Assembly: GCA_025526995.1 (NCBI GenBank)
Contig: JAHLKG010000008.1
Span: 1 to 64,000, forward strand
DNA length: 64,000 nt
Direction: 5' to 3'
DNA from: Powellomyces hirtus
Taxonomy: Eukaryota; Chytridiomycota; Chytridiomycetes; Spizellomycetales; Powellomycetaceae
Each line of letters opens with the position of its first letter. Position 1 is the first letter of the stretch. Position numbers and translations under genes: made by a program. This document shows, one piece after another, positions 28,580-39,745 of this stretch. The notes beneath the pieces are model-generated. The model made no database searches, had not been told where the DNA came from, and saw nothing but the letters and a program-made list of their open reading frames with translations.

Positions 28580-29640
28580 CAGGAGCAATTCACTCTGCCG
28601 AGGTCCGGGACATCGCTCCGGCCAACCGGGGTGGTTGTCTCCTCAGGAGCATTTCACTCTGCCGAGGTCCGGGACATCGTTCCGGCCAACCGGGGTGGTT
28701 GCCTCCTCAGCCCTCGTCGCTGCATTCCCTCATCGTGTTCTCTTCAGGTAACACTTGTGCATTCCGTTCCGTCTACCCACAAGTGCACGTCATCTCAGAA
28801 CTCACCATGTTTCTCTGTTCTTTATTGTCGGTCGCATGTTGTCTCATCACTCACCAAGCACACTCGAGCAACAGCTACCCGAGGGCGTGAAGGCAGTCAA
28901 CCAGTTCGGAACAGTTCACCCTGCGAGGTTTCCGGGACAATTTCCGGCCAACCGGGGCGGATTTAGGTTCACCCTGCGAGGTTTCCGGGACAATGTTCCG
29001 GCCAACCAGGGCGGATTCGGCTTCCGGGCTGATGTATTGCTGCCTTCATGTGGAAACATTGGCTGGTTGAAAACGGTCTTCCTTTTCGGATGCCGGCTAG
29101 AATCGCTCACCTTTGGAGAGGTCCGGGACAATGTTCCGGCAGCCAACCGGGGTGGGTTTGACACTTGCTAGAACAGTTCACCCTGCGAGGTTTCCGGGAC
29201 AATGTTCCGGCCAATTGGGGTGGACTTGACTAGCGGGTCTCGCTGGTTCCGGTAGATCCTGGCCATGTTTTCGCCTGCGGTGCGCTGTTGTGGACTTCTG
29301 CTTCCGGGCTGATGTATTGCTGCCTTCATGTGGAAACATTGGCTGGTTGAAAACGGTCTTCCTTTTCGGATGCCGGCAAGAACCGCTCACCTTGCCGAGG
29401 TCCGGGACAATGTTCCGGCCAACCGGGGTGGGTTTGACACTTGCTAGAAAAGTTCACCCTGCCGAGGTCCGGGACAATATTCCGGCCAACCGGGGTGGTT
29501 GCCTCCTCAGGAGCAATTCACTCTGCCGAGGTCCGGGACAATGTTCCGGCCAACCGGGGTGGATTTGACCAGCGGGTCTCGCTCGTTCCGGTAGATCCTG
29601 GCCATGTTTTCGCCTGCGGTGCGCTGTTGTGGACTTTTAA
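28580..29640. repeat. Minisatellite: GAGGTCCGGGACAATGTTCC units
   Basis: About nine copies of a 45-60 bp unit (CTGCCGAGGTCCGGGACA, then GTTCCGGCCAACCGGGGTGG) occur at about 28600, 28660, 28925, 28985, 29115, 29185, 29395, 29460 and 29525. Each has a GTCCGGGACA..TGTTCCGGCC near-palindrome. Two longer spacers are duplicated: one with GATGTATTGCTGCCTTCATG (about 29030 and 29310) and one with GATCCTGGCCATGTTTTCGC (about 29255 and 29595). Higher-order unit growth is therefore visible. No coding function is apparent. Confidence 0.8.
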
Positions 29641-30754
29641 GGTATCCTCTCTGATTTGAGGTGTTCCTTTCTCCATTCACGTTGCGTTTGGTTCTTTTTC
29701 CTGTATAGTGACCGCCAATCTATGCTCCGCCGACTCTACGGCATGACACTGGTTCCGGTAAAGTCAATCATCGGACTTGGCAACATGACATTGGATCATG
29801 GACGAAGGACATTTGATCAAGGTACGCAATGCACTCTAGAGATTCTTCGTTCTTGTATGGTTTTGATCTCCGCCTAATGCTGATAGACTCGCGACAGGGA
29901 TTTCCTCGTTTCTGCCAAGCCATACATTTCACTGGGCATATGATCTGAGGTTGAGGCCCGAAGACATTTGACCAAGGTAAATAACGGACTTCAGCAGTAT
30001 CTCTTGATGTTTCTAATCGATGTGTTGCCTTATCATAGAGGTACCCTCCCAAATGACTGCACCTCACAATCTCGACTTGTGATTTTGGCCTACACACAAT
30101 ATATATTTTAAATCTGATTGTGCCTTCGTCTTCCTTTGACTTAAACTTAATAAAAAGATCTCTGTTTCTCTGTTCCTTAGTGCTATTGTCAGTCGCATGT
30201 CGCCTCAAGTCGCCTGTCATCTGTCTCAACACTCACCTAGCACTTTCGAGCAACAGCTACCCAAAAGTGTGAAGGCGGTCAACCACATCGTTGGCCACTT
30301 TGAAGCCGTCTGTAACACTACTGCCCGCATGCGGTGCCAGCGTCCGCATGCCCGCATGCCCACATGCCGTGCCAGCGCATGCGGACAGCCCGAACTATAA
30401 TTCATCGTTCGCTGCCTACCTGATGCTGTGCAGGGGCCGCGTGGCAAGCGCAACCAAAATTTCATGGATGTGGTGAGAATTCCGCTGTTGAGGTTGCGTC
30501 TCTATCATTGGCAACAGTGTACAAGAGGTTCTCGGATTCTCATCGTATTTCAAGTCTTCAGCATGCTTATTGATGTGTCAAGGAAAAAGGTCTACGCCGT
30601 ACCACCAACGTATCCAGACCCGGAAACGCTAGATGATGTTCGCGAATACATGGCGAAAATAAGCGAGATACTGCACAATAATAGCTTTCAACCCTGCACC
30701 GGCGAGTTCAACCACACCCAAATTGCTGAACCTGTCACAGTCTAAAACATAACC
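29641..30754. other. No confident gene
   Basis: Short frames only. A small palindromic GC-rich patch (about 30330-30375, repeated CGCATGCCC/GTGCCAGCG) lies in the middle. The frame 30428-30745 ends with a helical stretch (DPETLDDVREYMAKISEIL) just before the GrpB relic, and may be a remnant of an adjoining exon. Confidence 0.4.
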
Positions 30755-31218
30755 GGTCGTACTGCGAGCATTTTCTACATGAAAAGGCTTTACTACTGGA
30801 TTCGCTGGCTACAAGCCATTGCTCTGAAATTGAGCATATCGGTTCAACAGCAGTTCCTGGTCTTGTTGCCAAACCTATCGTGGAGGATATGGAAACCACC
30901 TTTTGCAACGAAACGGACTTTCAGATGAACTCTTCCATGCGCGAACCTGTGCTGGATATGAATACATGGGTGAAGCTCCTGGGATGGGGGGCCGGCATTA
31001 TCTCAGAAAAGAGGGCAAGATGTCATTGACTACAACGCGCGTTCCATGTGGAATAGCAACCTTGCATTTCGTGATTATCTGAAAACCAATGCTGATGCAG
31101 CTCGAATCTGAGCTGAAACGAAAACTACCGCAATCACCGATGGGAAACACGAACTGCACGCGTACTCAGATGCAAATGTGAAGACGATCTCGAAATTAAC
31201 GAAGGAAGCGAACCATTG
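30755..31218 (+). pseudogene. GrpB/UPF0157-family pseudogene
   Basis: One frame encodes YCEHFLHEKALLLDSL, then IEHIGSTAVPGLVAKPIVED, the hallmark of the GrpB (UPF0157) nucleotidyltransferase-fold family. It ends in a TGA near 31029. The neighbouring frame carries on with the family's C-terminal pattern (NLAFRDYLKTNADAAR, then AYSDANVKTISKLTKEANH). So there is one frameshift near 31020-31030 and a further in-frame TGA after DAARI. The middle of the domain is shortened. No ATG is needed to explain it as a dead copy. The family is widespread in bacteria and scattered in fungi, so transfer is possible but not shown. Confidence 0.8.
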
Positions 31219-31332
31219 ACAAAGCCGGTGAGGCGGACTCAAAATTCGACAGTTTCTTTTTTGCGCAAGAGCGGTGTCGTTGCGCGGAACGTCTTGCAAA
31301 GGGCCATTACAATACGTGTGGTAGAACGCTCA

Positions 31333-32011
31333 TTATGGCGGGGAAGAACGATATAAAGGTAGCGGGGGTACATTTGTTGGTCCTGCTGCCGGGTACGTTC
31401 TCGCGGTCTCTTTATTGCGCTTGCGGCCCCGCGCAAGCGCCAACAGCAGGCACGCCCCCGACGCGAGGGCCGTGAAACCCACGACGGAACCAGCGACCAC
31501 CGCCGCCGTGGTCGCGGCTCTCGAGATCCCGGTCCCCTGCAGCGGCACGCTGGTGCCCGTGGGCTCGGTCGTGGACAAGTTCGACTTCGCGGTTGCAATT
31601 TTCGTGCTGCTCGAGGATGCGAGCGTGCTTGAGCTCGTGCTGTTTGCTGTGGACTGGACGCTCGTGCTCGAGCTGGTCGACGAAGCACAACTCGACATGG
31701 AAGAGGTGGACATAACCGTGCTACTGGTGCTCGTCGAAAATGTACTGGAAATCGAGAATGTAGAGCTGGTGGTTGTCGCGCTGCTGCGAGTATTCGATAA
31801 CGAAGAGCTAATTGGAACCGGGACTGAGCCGCTGCTGCTCGTGTCCGAGGCCCAAGAAATGGTCAAAGCCGGAACAAAGCTGCTGCTACTGGTGGTAGAG
31901 CCCAATGAGCCGATCGAGGTTGGGACTGCGCTGCTGCTGGGGATCGCTGAGAAAGAGTCGGTCGTGCTGCTACTCGTGGTCGAGGACAAAAAGTCGGTTG
32001 AGGTCAGGACC

Positions 32012-32051
<40 letters not shown>

Positions 32052-35000
32052 TGAACAAAGAGTCGGCCGAGGTCGGGACCGCGCTATCGGTGCTGCTGGT
32101 CAAAGATAAAGAGTCGGTCGTGCTGCTATTCATGTTCGAGGACAACAAGTCGGTCGAGGTCAAGACCTCGCTGCTGCTGCTACTGCTGCTGGTCGTGAAC
32201 AAAGAGTCTGTCAAGATCGGGTCCGCGCTAACGGTGGTGCTGGTCGGGGACAAGGTGTTGGTTGTGCTGCTACTTGTGATCGAGGACGAAGGGTCAGTTG
32301 AACTCGGGACCTCGCTGCTGCTGCTGGTGGTGGTCGGGGACAAAGAGTCTGCCGAGGTCAGGACAGCGCTGCTATCGGTGCTGCTGGTCGGGGACAAAGA
32401 GTCGATTGTGCTGGTACTAGTGACCGAGGACGAAGGGTCGGTCGAACTCGAGACCTCGTTGCTGCTGGTGGTGGTCAGGGCCGAAGAGTCGGTTGTACTT
32501 GTGATGGAGGACGAAGGGTCAGTTGAACTCGGGACCTCGCTGCTGCTGCTGGTGGTGGTCGGGGACAAAGAGTCTGCCGAGGTCAGGACAGCGCTGCTAT
32601 CGGTGCTGCTGGTCGGGGACAAGGAGTCGATTGTGCTGCTACTAGTGACCGAGGACGAAGGGTCGGTCGAACTCGAGATCTCGCTGCTGCTGGTCGTGGT
32701 CAGGGACGAAGAGTCGGTTGTACTTGTGATCGAGGACGAAGGGTCAGTTGAACTCGGGACCTCGCTGCTGCTGGTGGTGGTCGGGGACGAAGAGGCTGTC
32801 GAGGTCGGGACAGCGCTGCTATCGGTGCTGCTGGTCGGGGACAAAGAGTCGATTGTACTGCTACTAGTGACCGAGGACGAAGGGTCGGTCGATCTCGAGA
32901 CCTCGTTGCTGCTGGTGGTGGTCAGGGACGAAGAGTCGGTTGTACTTGTGATCGAGGACGAAGGGTCGGTCGAACTCGAGACCTCGCTGCTGCTGGTGGT
33001 GGTCGGGGACGAAGAGTCGGTTGTACTTGTGATCGAGGACGAAGGGTCGGTCGAACTCGGGACCTCGCTGCTGCTGGTGGTGGTGGCGGACAAAGAGTCG
33101 GTTGTGCTGCTACTCGTGATCGAGGACCAAGGGTCAGTCGAACTCGGGACCTCGCTGCTGCTGGTGGTGGTCGGGGAGAAGGAGTCTGTTGTGCTGCTAC
33201 TCGTAATCGAGGACCACGAGTCGGTGGAACTCGGGATCTCACTGCTGCTGGTGGTGGTCGGGGACACAGAGTTGGTTGTGCTGCTACTCGTGATCGAGGA
33301 CGAAAGGTCAGTCGAACTTGAGACCTCGCTGCTGCTGGTTGTGATCGGGGACACAGAGTTGGTTGTGCTGCTACTCGTGATCGAGGACGAAAGGTCAGTC
33401 GAACTTGGGACCTCGCTGCTGCTGGTTGTGATCGGGTACCAAGAGACTGTCGAAACCGAGCTACTGATGATGATGATGGAGGACGATGAGCTTGTCGTTA
33501 CCGGGGTGGAGGAGATGCTGCTCGTAGTACTGTTCGAATCCCGCTTGCAAACATTATTCGAGTCCATCAATTCGATCGCACCAATGACGGTCGCGGTTGA
33601 ATCGACGAGCAGCGAACCGCTGGAGTCCTGAGCGGTGGTGTTCCTGAGACACGCTGCAGGGCCACAGGGCGCAGTGTTCCACTTGATGGTGCTGTAATCA
33701 ACGGCATACGAGTCAGAGGTGCTATCAATACCGCCACCGCAGATCACGGCGGTGTTGTTGCGAACGACAGCCGACGAAGCCAGACGAACGTTGGCGCCCG
33801 GGCCGTTGAGAGCGATACCGCCACCGAAAGTGTTTGCGACCGAGAGGCTAATTGTGGAATTGCCGCGGATCGTAGCATTCCCGCGGGCCACATTGTATAT
33901 ACCGCCGCCCGACGCTGTAGCGTAGCAGCTCACCAAGCCACAGTTATCTGCGACTTCAACGATAGACGCCGACTTTATGCAGAGGGGCACAGGATAGACA
34001 ATGCAAATTTGAGTATCCGCTAGTGCACGATTGCCCGTCCAAACGTTCTGAACACTCACGTTGTAAATGCACCCGCCGTTCCTACGTGCATATCCTGTCA
34101 TAATGGAAACTCCATAACACCCAAAGGAACTCGGATTCTGCACCGTGGAGCCCGTCGCGACGCGCACTACGCCGCCGTCCAAGCCGCTGATGGCCCCGGT
34201 AATGGTCGTATTGGTCATAGTGAACTTGGCGCCAGTCTCAATGTCCACGACACCGCCTCCGTTTGGACCAGACTGGGACGTAGACGTGGCGTTCTGGATG
34301 GTCACGTTGACGAGAGAAATTGTTGCGAGCCTCGCAACGTAGAACGCACCGCCAACGCCGGCCGAGACGTTTGTAATCGTGCTGTTTTGGAAAAGGACCA
34401 CAGCTGTCGCTTGGTTAGCAATGTTGTCACCGGTAACCTGTCGGATTGAGGTAGGCTGAGTAAGAGCGGTTGAGGAAAAGTAAAGGACATTTGTCCGACT
34501 TACCCCCGCTACAGCACCAGAGACGGCAGTAAGATAAGAGAAGAGACAGTTGGTAAAAGCGACGTTTCCACCATTTCCAGACTTCAGCAGTCAAAGGAAC
34601 GGAGACGAGACTGAGAGATGTGACTCTGTCCTGTATTCGCATCATCAAAACTTACGTAGGCACTACCAGACCCCGTAATGGTTACGTTCGTTACAGTGAT
34701 ATCGTTCGCGGTCACGCTGGAGTTGTAGCCGGTGGTGAAAATCTGACCGCTAATGCCGGACGAATCGCGGAACACCACTGAAGTGTACGGAGGAAAAGAA
34801 AAAATACTCCAGGATTGGCGACAATAGTCAGATTTTGCTGCAAATGGTCACAAGCCCCTACCACCGCTTAGATAGGCAGCTGTGCCTACGGTCGTTGCAG
34901 GGTCTGAGACGACATACACGCAGCCTCCTTTTAAGCCGGCGCTGACGCCAATGCAAGATCCGTTCGTCCAATTGAAGATAGGTCCCTTTTGCTGCAAAGT

Positions 35001-35909
35001 AATACGACAGAGGCGACATGTTGGAGTTTAAGGAACCTGCAGCCATTCAAGTCCCAAGGCTTACAACGTACCACTACGACGGCGCCGCCGTACTGCGACG
35101 CGAGTGCGGTACGACCATTTCCGTAAAAGTTGCACCCGGTGCATGTGAAGGGGATGCTAGGCACGTTCGGAGTGTACATGTAGATCGAGCCACCGGATGG
35201 AGCGGTGTTCATCGAGAAGGACACATTCGTGGCCGTTCCCGGCGCGTCGCGCAGATACAGAGCCCCCCCCCGAGTTGCCGACGCTGTTGTTTGCGAACGT
35301 GGTGTCGACAATCGCGATGGTAGACGTTTCCATGTAGATCGCTCCGCCATACGTGGTATCGATCGAGCCGCTCACGCCTTCATTGGACGTGAAGTTGCAG
35401 TTGGTCAGTGAGACGACCGCTCCCGCTCGCGCCGCAATCGCACTGCCAATGAGCGCCTTGTTGGAAAGGAATGTAGAGTTGGTGGCCGTGAACCGCCCCG
35501 CGTTGATGTAGAACGCTCCACCAAAGTTGGAAGCGGACGTGCCGGTCGTATAGAGGCTCTGGAAGATGCTGTTGGTAGCCACAACGCTTGCACCCCCGTA
35601 AACATAGATGTTGGCGTTCGTCGTGCGGGGTGTGACGACTCCCGTACCGTCTACAGTTACATTAAGGAACGTTATGGTAGTCCCGGCTGGAGCGGACACG
35701 ATGAGTTGGGGACACCCGCGGAAGCTGCAGTTCGTGTAGTTGGTGCTGCTCGATATAGTGACTGCGGTGGAGCTGGTGCAAACATACGTATAGCCGGGGG
35801 TGCACGTCCCGCTGGGCCAGGTAACTCCTTGCGCCTGCACGCTCGAGACGGTGCAAGCGGCCGCAAAGGTCCCAATGACCGCGAACCGTAGCCTGCTACG
35901 GCCCGTCAT
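31333..35909 (-). CDS. Large cell-surface protein: PMP-type beta-helix domain, Ser/Thr stalk, TM anchor
   Basis: Five exons: 35909-35072, 34991-34862, 34777-34656, 34581-34504 and 34437-31333, giving about 1,423 residues. A signal peptide (MTGRSRLRFAVIGTFAAACTVSSVQA) is followed by many beta-helix repeats with the GGAIY/GGAFY and FxxN signatures of chlamydial polymorphic membrane protein repeats. Next come more than 500 residues of Ser/Thr-rich repeats (SSSEVPSSTDPSSSITS), probably O-glycosylated. A C-terminal TM helix (TAAVVAGSVVGFTALASGA) and a short basic, Pro-rich cytoplasmic tail end the protein. An adhesin or environmental-contact role is inferred. A run of nine G in exon 1 (35263-35271) shifts frame. 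With eight, all exons join, so sequencing error or true slippage is likely. The last acceptor pairs are good, and the exon 4 acceptor (GAAG) is the least certain. Confidence 0.82.
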
Positions 35910-36109
35910 GGAGACTGCTAGTTTCTGTGAGGTATTCCCCGTGCAAGAAAGCTTAACTCGGTCTGGCGCCATGCCGATGAAGCTGATATGTAAGTACGCG
36001 CTCATGTTTTCGATAGCTAGTTAGCTTAGTCATCGTCCATTAGTCCTTAGCGTGGATGGGTAATCGACCTGTCGGGTATCAAACGGTCCCGTCTCGCCCA
36101 TTCTCGCGA

Positions 36110-36355
36110 ATGGAACAGCGAAAGTCAATCGGCGGAAGAGACCCGCGCACGAACGCAGGCAGAAAGGAGCACCGCGATAACTTACGCAAGCAGCTGAAGC
36201 CTTTCGAGGGTAATGGAAGCAGCGAAGAAACGATGTTCAAAGTAGACGAGTTTCTGAAGGTCCACATGCGCTACCTCGAGGCAACCGACTTCAGGATATC
36301 TCGGCATATCTCCAGGACACCGCCGGCGAGCGGCGGCAGGCGCTCAAAGGCATGA
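36110..36355 (+). pseudogene. Relic of gypsy gag
   Basis: This frame matches gypsy-1 gag over about 80 residues (HRDNLRKQLKPFEGNGSSEE, then KVDEFLKVHMRYLEATDF), followed by a shift into DISAYLQDTAGE. It is on the plus strand, opposite to gypsy-1. It is an old, 5'- and 3'-truncated copy. Confidence 0.82.
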
Positions 36356-36734
36356 GCTATTGGAGATATCGGCGTTTACCAGTATTTTATCGGCAAATGC
36401 AAAAAATGGTCGAAGTTCAAACAGACTGCTTGTGTCGCCTTCGTTTGGGGTTACAGAGCTCTTCTGTGAATGCAGATGACGATGTAAAGTTGTTAAATGC
36501 AAGGAGATGTATGTATGTGAATGTATTTCAATGCCTTAAAGGTCTTAAACAGGTGATCTAGTCCAGCTCGGTAGACGCTGGCGATATCGGTATGTCGGTC
36601 ACGCGTTACAGCGTGAGGACCTAATGTTGAGTACACAATCCTCAACATTCCAATAAAAGGTACCCAAAAAAACAGTAGATGCATCAAAATATATGATAGT
36701 AAACTGTCTTTGTAAATTTTAACATATTTGTGAG
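36356..36734. other. No gene seen between gag relic and LTR relic
   Basis: Short frames only. This is probably the decayed internal part of the gypsy relic or unrelated filler. Confidence 0.4.
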
Positions 36735-36960
36735 AGCATCAAAAGCTGAGGCGCGCACGCGTCAGAGAGAGGCCCGCGCGTGTTAGAGGCTAACGTAAGC
36801 ACCCCGAAGGGTACTAGACCGCTGTCGCTGTCAGTATGCTTTCTCGCTTCGCAAGCAACCCCTCTTCGCCTGCGCGCGCGGTGTAATATTCATGAGCGTG
36901 AAGGAGTCTATCTAGAGATTAGTATGCCGTCCCAGTCTTTCCCACCTTTCCCTTACTTTT
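36735..36960 (+). repeat. Degraded gypsy LTR remnant
   Basis: CCCGAAGGGTACTAGACC at about 36800-36820 is identical to the gypsy-1 LTR read in element sense. Weaker matches flank it (ACGCGTC, CCCGCGCG, GAGGCTAACGTAAGCA against ATGCTAGCGTCAGCA). The orientation agrees with the gag relic upstream, so both may derive from one old element. Confidence 0.6.
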
Positions 36961-36969
36961 ACCTCTACT

Positions 36970-39207
36970 CTACTCTACTCTATGGAATAAACCCTGCACA
37001 ACACCACGATACGACGGCTCATATTCCCTCAGCTCTACTTCCTCCGTGTCCTTATTCAAAAACGTACTACCCTGGACAAATACGGGACACCCACGTTTCG
37101 AGAGATTCATAGCAACAATCTTTCTCACGCCCTCCAGATCCTCCGGAAGTGTCGCAAGCCGATGAAACTCCGTGGTACCGATGGCATTGACATCCCCAGT
37201 AGCTCTTGAAACCTGCATCTTCAACAACAGATCTCTAGCAGCATCACAAGCTTTTGTGTTGAGGAGGTTGCGATTGAAGCGGAGAGAAACCTGAGCGGCA
37301 TTGTTCGGTTCCACTTTCACGCTGGCAAAGCCACACTCCATCATTGCGCGAAGAATGACAAATCGAGCCATGCCATGCGCCTGGTGTATTTTCTTGGCCT
37401 TGACATCGTAGGATCCCACCGCGATGAGGCCCTGGAGGCACATTGAGCCGTAAACGATGTATTTGGCATCTTCTGCGGCATCGGTCCCCTTTTCGAAGCC
37501 AAAGACGCTGAGAGCGGAGGGATGGTGCGAGAGAACAAGGGTTCCGAGTTCTGCACGACACTCCTCGTACGAGGATGCAAAACTGCCGAATACGTTGGCG
37601 AAGGACTGACCCGGCTTGTACCAAGACTGAATCAGCTTTCCGGTCAGTGGGTCGCGCGTGGTATCGCGGTCGAAATTCAACAGTCCGGACTCATCTTCCG
37701 AGAAATCTTTGCCCGCTCCGTGGCCCAGCAATTCGTGAAGTCCAATGATGAAGCTAAGCACCGGTGTCCCATGTTTGGCAAGGAGAGCGTGATCGCTGTC
37801 TGAAAGATAAAAGTTCTGTTTGGATCTCGCTGAGTACGCGATGTTGGAGAATTCAAATTGTTTCATTCCGCAAATGTTGCCCTTCTCATCCACGGCCTCA
37901 AGCGCAATCCCGGACATGAACCCACGAGTCGTGAGTAATTCAATTGCTTTAAACGCAGGTGGCTCGAACTCGCTGTGATATTCCTCGGGGTATGGCATCA
38001 TACGTAGGATCTCCCGCGCCGCATGTACTAGCTTGCAATATTTGACGCTTTGGTCCGTGTCCGCTGCGCCAACAAAGCCGTCGAAAATTCCTCTGCTTCC
38101 ATCCGGATCACCATATCCCCAACCATAACCCATGTTCATTTCAATGACTGCATCCTTGTCGAGCACAAAGAGCCGTGCAACTTCTCGCAAACTTTCGCAA
38201 CTGCCATTGGTGAAATGATTGATGTACATATGAAGCAACTGAATTTGGAGCGGGTATTGGGCAAATGGGATAGCTGCCTTGAGTTGATCCACGACTCGGA
38301 CCAGATCTTCGGAGTCAGCACCATAAGACACGACAATTTTGTTGCCTTCGAACTCGTGAAGCTCGTTTGCACTAGCTTCAATGCAGGCAACCCTGATCTC
38401 CAGATGTCCGTCATCATGCTTGACAAGGTACGTGTTGCCTAGAGCATCGGCAGGTCGGCCCAAGTCCTGCCAAAACCGCTTGACCAATTCAGCGTCTTTC
38501 TCGGTGACCAGACCTTCATACAAGTCGCAATGGCCCTCCTCGCCGGGAAAACCGGTTCGGTTCTTTGACTCGGGTTTCACGGCAAACAGATACGAAGACA
38601 CGCGGTCGAAGAGCTCCATGGCTTCCGTGACGTGATGGGACGCAGCCACGATGCGAGCAAACTGATTCGGGGTGAGTCGAGGAACGTTTTTGGTTTTGGT
38701 CCAGAAGGCAAAGAGACTTCGATTGCTGATGGTAAAGGTGACAAAGCTGTGGGCAGTGGTTCCGACCGATGAAAGTTTTAGAGCGCGCCGAGTCAACACA
38801 TGGCGATAGCGCACGTCCTCATACCTGGTAAAATGCTCCCACTCCTCGTCAGATACTCCGGAGCGTCGTTTGATCCCCTCAAAGTCAGGACTCGTTTCAC
38901 CAGGTGCGGGACCGAAGATTGTCAAGATCAGCTCTTCAACGAGAGGATATTCCCTGCACATTTGTCGGGCAGATATCCGGAGGCCATAGTGAAGGGCCTT
39001 GGACAGGTGATGAATATATCTCTTTTCTTTTCGAGATAAGCGAGAAAAGCTTTCGGCAAAAGCCAACCTATTCACGAGGAGGTTCTTGGGCACGAGGAAT
39101 GGCTCAAGGTCCTGAGACGAAAGTCCGTGGAAGTTTTGGAGGAGGTCCGTTTGAGAGGAGGAGGAGGAAGCTCCGCATGCGTCATCATCGTAGTTGGGAC
39201 GGCCCAT
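36970..39207 (-). CDS. DPP3: Dipeptidyl peptidase III (M49 metallopeptidase)
   Basis: Single exon, 745 residues from ATG 39205-39207. An in-frame GTG nine codons upstream is not a likely start. DPP III removes dipeptides from the N-termini of peptides in the cytosol and acts late in protein turnover. The two zinc motifs of the M49 family are present: HELLGH at 491-496 and EECRAE at 548-553. GYGWGYGDPDGSRGIFDGFV and FPGEEGHCDLYEGLV are further conserved stretches. There is no signal peptide. The N-terminal 25 residues are Ser-rich. Length agrees with other fungal and animal enzymes (about 700-740), so the gene is complete. It is the most securely identified host gene in this part of the window. 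Confidence 0.96.
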   Translation of the reverse strand: MGRPNYDDDACGASSSSSQTDLLQNFHGLSSQDLEPFLVPKNLLVNRLAFAESFSRLSRKEKRYIHHLSKALHYGLRISARQMCREYPLVEELILTIFGPAPGETSPDFEGIKRRSGVSDEEWEHFTRYEDVRYRHVLTRRALKLSSVGTTAHSFVTFTISNRSLFAFWTKTKNVPRLTPNQFARIVAASHHVTEAMELFDRVSSYLFAVKPESKNRTGFPGEEGHCDLYEGLVTEKDAELVKRFWQDLGRPADALGNTYLVKHDDGHLEIRVACIEASANELHEFEGNKIVVSYGADSEDLVRVVDQLKAAIPFAQYPLQIQLLHMYINHFTNGSCESLREVARLFVLDKDAVIEMNMGYGWGYGDPDGSRGIFDGFVGAADTDQSVKYCKLVHAAREILRMMPYPEEYHSEFEPPAFKAIELLTTRGFMSGIALEAVDEKGNICGMKQFEFSNIAYSARSKQNFYLSDSDHALLAKHGTPVLSFIIGLHELLGHGAGKDFSEDESGLLNFDRDTTRDPLTGKLIQSWYKPGQSFANVFGSFASSYEECRAELGTLVLSHHPSALSVFGFEKGTDAAEDAKYIVYGSMCLQGLIAVGSYDVKAKKIHQAHGMARFVILRAMMECGFASVKVEPNNAAQVSLRFNRNLLNTKACDAARDLLLKMQVSRATGDVNAIGTTEFHRLATLPEDLEGVRKIVAMNLSKRGCPVFVQGSTFLNKDTEEVELREYEPSYRGVVQGLFHRVE

Positions 39208-39745
39208 CACTTTCTCTCTCTTTCTCTCTGTCACGTTCTCGCTCTCTTTGTACTATGCAGTAAAACCATTGTTTCTGACGTACGAGAGAGTTGAGCGAGT
39301 TGCCGAGGTGGTTACAGTAGTAGTGTCAGTTGGGCGCGCTCCAACTAGCATAAGGATAGGCGCTTTTGCTTAAACTCTCCTTGTCTAAGCGATTCGTCTG
39401 CAATGAAGGAAATTGCATTGTTTTTAGATCGTCATCGTCAAAACTCTCGTTATGAGGGGTATCCGCAATGTTTCTCGGAGGCGACGGCAGACCGCCACTG
39501 TTCTCAGGACTTTTGAAACCGTGACCACAACTGAAGCTGGGAGGCGACAGGGTGGACGAGAGACGGGAAGTCAGGATCCGTTGTTGATTTTACAAGTTCT
39601 TCTTCTACCACTATATTGCTTAAATGTTTGCCAAAATTGAAAGCCGTTGTAGGTTTGGTCTCCCTTCATGTTTGACACGTGCAGCCTATTCAGCCATCCT
39701 TCTTGCCGCTGGTCCAGCACAATACCCAGGCTTTACTGTCAATTG
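39208..39745. other. Intergenic region between two minus-strand genes
   Basis: It holds CT-rich sequence just upstream of DPP III (TTTCTCTCTCTTTCTCTCTG) that likely belongs to its promoter or leader. No gene is seen. Confidence 0.5.

Noticed and set aside
28450..29659. Open frames through the minisatellite (e.g. NRGGCLL, VRDNVPANRGG repeats)
   Set aside because: The repeat unit is open by chance in several frames on both strands, and the frames change between units.
31415..33631. 738-codon open frame on the plus strand opposite the adhesin
   Set aside because: It is the shadow of the Ser/Thr repeat region. The Val/Leu/Glu-rich repeat reading lacks a start context, and the minus-strand frame has the signal peptide, beta-helix and TM.
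39208..39234. Upstream GTG start for DPP III
   Set aside because: Non-ATG start in a CT-rich leader. The ATG at 39205-39207 gives a normal-length enzyme.
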